64,000 nt of DNA from Theropithecus gelada (lineage: Eukaryota; Chordata; Mammalia; Primates; Cercopithecidae), in the NCBI RefSeq assembly GCF_003255815.1, contig NC_037682.1, forward strand, positions 12,062,159-12,126,158. Reading direction: 5' to 3'. Position 1 is the first letter of the stretch, and every line of letters begins with the position of its first letter. Under the pieces are notes generated by a model. That model did not search any database. It was not told the DNA's origin and worked only from the letters and a program-made list of their open reading frames with translations. Of the stretch, positions 61,601-64,000 are shown piece by piece. Made by a program: the position numbers and the translations under genes.

Positions 61601-63657
61601 GCTGCCTCCTTGGCTTTCTTCTCTTGCTCCTCCTGCAGCTGCTGCTCAGCCAGACGCTGCTGCTCTTCCTGGAACCAGGCGGCAATGGGGTGTTAGGGAG
61701 CTGTGCAGGTGCCCTTCCCTCCCCTCCCTTTCCTTCCCCTCCCTAGGCAGCCCCTGCCGCAGGAGTCTAGACCAGCCCACAGCTCAGGGCAGACCCCAGG
61801 GGAGCCCGCAACCCAGCTCCCCTCACCTTCTTCTTCTTCTCCTCCAGTTCCCTCTGCAGCCGCTCCTTCTGCAGCCGCAGGGCCTTCTCCCGCTCCTGCA
61901 GCTCCCTGAGGACCCAGCAAGAGCCTGTTAGGACAGGAAGTGGAGCCCCAGCCCAAGCTCTGTTCCCATCCCTGCTGGGGAAGCCAGCCCAGCCAGCAGG
62001 ACACACCTTAGAAGGTGGGATTGCCGAATGGGCAACCAGCTTAGAGCCAAGAGCTGCGCTTTTGCCCCGGAGGCTAGAAGTGTGCACACCTGAGGGTGCA
62101 GGGAACACAAGCTGAAGCCCAACATTTGGCTCCCACTTTTCCTTGTAACTTAGGTCTCTGAGCCTCATAACACTTTTATACAATGGAGACCAGAACACAC
62201 TTCCTCCAGGGTCAACACAAGAATCAAATGGGATGATCCACAATACCCCTAATTATCCTAACCCTCAGGGCAGACACCGGCTCCAAGCATGAACAAGCAT
62301 GAACAAGGGGCTGTGGATGAGTTCTGGAGTCACCGCCACAACACACTGGCTCATGACTTTGAACATGTCATTTAACCTCTCTGGACCTGTTTCTCCCTGC
62401 GTGAAGTGGAGCTGATGGCTCCCACGCCACCATGGGCTTCAGCTGAGGACTATACAAGGAAACAGGTGTAAAGCATGCAGCTGGGGTAACCCACCAAAGC
62501 TGCCGACACTGTGACTATCACACCGCCACCCTCAAAGCCCCCTGCCCTGCCCAACACCCTGCAAGTCTCAAACCACATTAGCTGTACCCTACGCCTTCCC
62601 AGACTCTGACCAGAGGACCACGGACAGCTTTGTCTCCATCAAGCAGCCTTGACGCAGTGCAGCCCTCTGGCTGTGACTTCTCACTGCTCTGATAAGCCTG
62701 AAGCTACCCACAAAGATGGACACGGAAAAAAAGTGCTGCCCGGTGTTTCCCAGGAGGTAGAGAGGGAGAGGGAACAGCTACGGGGCCTGCGTGTCTCACA
62801 CACACGAGCCTTGTGCTCTACTGCGCACACAGACGCAGAATCCCACGTATCTCCCGACCAACAGTGAGTGTGGCTTTTCCTCCTTGGCATCCCCATGACT
62901 CCCAGAACAACCAGGCTCAGGGCAGGCCAAATGCCCATAAAACTAAACATGTCTGTTGTACAGAGACCACTGCATCTGCACAGCTGAAAGATCTCAGGGC
63001 TCCTGGGTCCACAGTTCCCAAGGCAGGGGAATAGTCTGAAAATATCTGAGTTATCGTCCTCACCAGGGGAGACACATTTAGTGGGGACAGGGGCCAAGGA
63101 TGCCAAACACCTGCAATGTAACACAAAGATCTCTCCTGCCCAAAATGCCCACGGTGGCCCTGCTGAGAAATATCAGCTCATCCTCTGAGCACCACACCTG
63201 CCAGTTACAAAAAGACACCAAAGAGGTCAGCACACGCAGCTGGACGCAGAACCAAGCCAAGCCCTAAGCAAGCCCACTCATCACTCCTTGGATCGCCCAT
63301 AGCCAATGGGGAGTGTATTCCGGTGGACCACTAGCTGTAGGCCCCTGGGTTTGGTGTGAAGGAAAGCACCTGCAAACCCTCGCATGCAGGTGGGGCCGTG
63401 TCCAGGCAAGGGCCACACCGTCTCTCTTCCACACACACGGAGGGCAGGCAGACGGGCCAGCAGGTCCCTCACCTCTCGGCCTGGAGCCGCTCCTGCTCCC
63501 GCCGACGCTCCTGCTCTGCCAGCTGCCGCTCCTGCTCGCGCCGCTCCTGCTCCCGCTGCTCCGCCAGCCGCTTAGCCTCGGCCGCCTTCCGCAGCCGCTC
63601 CTGCTCCTCCTCCTTCTTCTTCTGCAGCAGCTCTTGGTGCCGCCGCTCTTCCTCCTC
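58425..63657 (-). CDS. INCENP: INCENP, C-terminal five coding exons (gene continues past window end)
   Basis: Inner centromere protein is the scaffold of the chromosomal passenger complex. It links survivin/borealin at its N-terminus to Aurora B at its C-terminus, acting at centromeres and the spindle midzone. Five exons join in frame: 63473-63657, 61827-61905, 61561-61668, 60195-60345 and 58425-58639, giving 245 C-terminal residues of a family protein of about 918. Seen in order: an E/R/K-rich single alpha helix with QER-type repeats, an EKKKK-rich coiled-coil end, a linker (NVTVDVQ), the IN-box (NSDDSTDDEAHPRKPIP, then LLELFG and DIFKKSKPRYHKR), the TSS motif phosphorylated by Aurora B (KRTSSAVWNSPP) and the end YSLKKH-stop. 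Exon phases agree at every junction (0; 2; 0; 0; 1). Earlier exons lie above 64000. Identification is essentially certain. Confidence 0.98.
58890..58985 (-). mobile_element. MIR-like remnant in INCENP intron
   Basis: GCCTAAAGGCATACAGCTAA and AATGGCAGAGCC fit a minus-strand MIR core. Confidence 0.5.
59220..59365 (-). mobile_element. MIR in INCENP intron
   Basis: CCTTTCACAGATGAGGAAAC, AAGCTGTTCAAAGTCACC: minus-strand MIR. Confidence 0.65.
60195..60345 (-). CDS. INCENP: INCENP exon: N-terminal half of the IN-box
   Basis: 151 bp encoding SPACTSYQMTPQ onwards through NYGMDLNSDDSTDDEAH and PRKPIPNWAR, then the first base of a Gly codon. The acceptor follows a T-rich tract (TTTTTCCAG) and the donor is GAG|GTAAGC. 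This acidic-then-basic segment begins the region that wraps the small lobe of Aurora B. Confidence 0.97.
60468..60771 (-). mobile_element. Alu in INCENP intron
   Basis: Minus-strand full-length Alu between the coiled-coil-end exon and the IN-box exon. Confidence 0.92.
61561..61668 (-). CDS. INCENP: INCENP exon: coiled-coil end and linker
   Basis: 108 bp, 36 codons, from EEQQRLAEQQLQ to ALNVTVDVQ. The acceptor is GTTCCAG. The donor reads CAG|GTGCAG, with unfavourable bases at +4 and beyond, but the exon join to the next exon (VQ|SPACTS) is in frame and matches the family. Confidence 0.95.
61827..61905 (-). CDS. INCENP: INCENP exon: helix to coiled-coil transition
   Basis: 79 bp. The first G completes an Arg codon begun in the previous exon (AG|G), followed by 26 codons from ELQEREKAL to ELEEKKKK. 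The acceptor is CCTCAG and the donor AAG|GTGAGG. The upstream intron is 1567 bp and the downstream one only 158 bp. Confidence 0.96.
62310..62480 (+). mobile_element. MIR in INCENP intron
   Basis: GAACATGTCATTTAACCTCT, GGACCTGTTTCTCCCTG: plus-strand MIR. Confidence 0.65.
63473..63657 (-). CDS. INCENP: INCENP exon: single-alpha-helix segment
   Basis: 185 bp encoding 61 codons plus two bases. It starts after a CAG acceptor at phase 0 (EEEERRHQELL) and ends ...RLQAE plus AG before GTGAGG. The composition is almost only E, R, K, Q, A and L, with alternating acidic and basic runs, typical of the microtubule-binding stable single helix of INCENP. The region above it, 63658 to about 63900, is intron. 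Confidence 0.96.
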
Positions 63658-63899
63658 CTGAAATGGAGAGCAAGGTCGGGTGCTGTGGCTGGGCCAGGGC
63701 CAGAGGCAGGACAGCAGCCCCACTCGCCCGAAGCCCAGGTGCCCCTCCTATCAGCCACCAGCACGGACAACACAGGAATGGTGCCGTGGGACATCCTGGG
63801 CAAGGCTCTGCCAGAACCACCAGCAGCAGCCTGAAAAGGCATCTCGGGACAGCCGCTGCTGCTGTAGATTTAGCAGAAAGGAACCTCGGAGCCAAACGC

Positions 63900-64000
63900 G
63901 CCAGCTGTGAAACAACGGGCAAGCATTTAAACCCTCTGGCCTGTCTCCTCGTCTATAAAACGGAGACCGCAGTTATTCCTACACTTCATGGGGTTGCTGG
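63900..64000 (+). mobile_element. MIR, cut by window end
   Basis: CTGTCTCCTCGTCTATAAAA, then TTCATGGGGTTGCTGG, in the INCENP intron above the first exon seen. Confidence 0.6.

Noticed and set aside
63658..63922. Arg-rich frames continuing past the INCENP helix exon
   Set aside because: Upstream of the CAG acceptor at 63658; simply intron read through.

Overview
The window is nuclear DNA of a primate. Alu repeats (about 38 copies or pieces, both strands), L1 fragments, MIR, MER2/Tigger and ERV remnants fill most of it, and only three genes are supported, all on the minus strand with GT-AG introns. Two young AluY copies (242-567 and 32041-32342) carry the 'GGCTCAAGCC' and 'GATCCGGCCACTGC' variants that I associate with Old World monkey AluY lineages, so a macaque- or baboon-like monkey fits better than human. 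The gene order matches the human 11q12 INCENP-secretoglobin cluster.

Reading along the minus strand (high to low coordinates): (1) 63657-58425 holds the last five coding exons of INCENP, the Aurora B-binding scaffold of the chromosomal passenger complex: the end of the single alpha helix, the coiled-coil tail, the IN-box and the TSS motif, then stop and polyA signal. The rest of INCENP lies beyond the window end. (2) 33836-30325 holds a complete three-exon SCGB1D1 (lipophilin A) gene, 90 aa. (3) 17263-12475 holds a complete three-exon SCGB2A1 (mammaglobin B / lipophilin C) gene, 91 aa here because its last exon stops four codons earlier than the human protein as I recall it. SCGB1D and SCGB2A proteins are known to pair as secreted disulfide-linked dimers, so the two neighbours are plausible partners. 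Each has a TATA-like element and a polyA signal.

Between and around them: 1-12 kb is gene-free and contains a minus-strand class I ERV (5' LTR, broken gag, protease and RT, no env seen) and a second LTR-like piece. 17.4-30 kb is Alu/MIR/L1 spacer. 34-35.1 kb, just upstream of SCGB1D1, carries a duplicated 150-bp module with a GC box and a consensus splice donor on the plus strand, plus an inverted scrap of SCGB1D1 intron 1. 36-58 kb is repeat-dense: an old near full-length L1 with nested Alus, an AT-only tract of about 620 bp, another L1 carrying a MER2 transposon, a long polypurine Alu tail and a possibly 5'-inverted L1.

I found no new enzymatic or defence system. The items most worth a second look are the shortened SCGB2A1 C-terminus, the duplicated promoter-like module beside SCGB1D1, and the inverted SCGB1D1 fragment.
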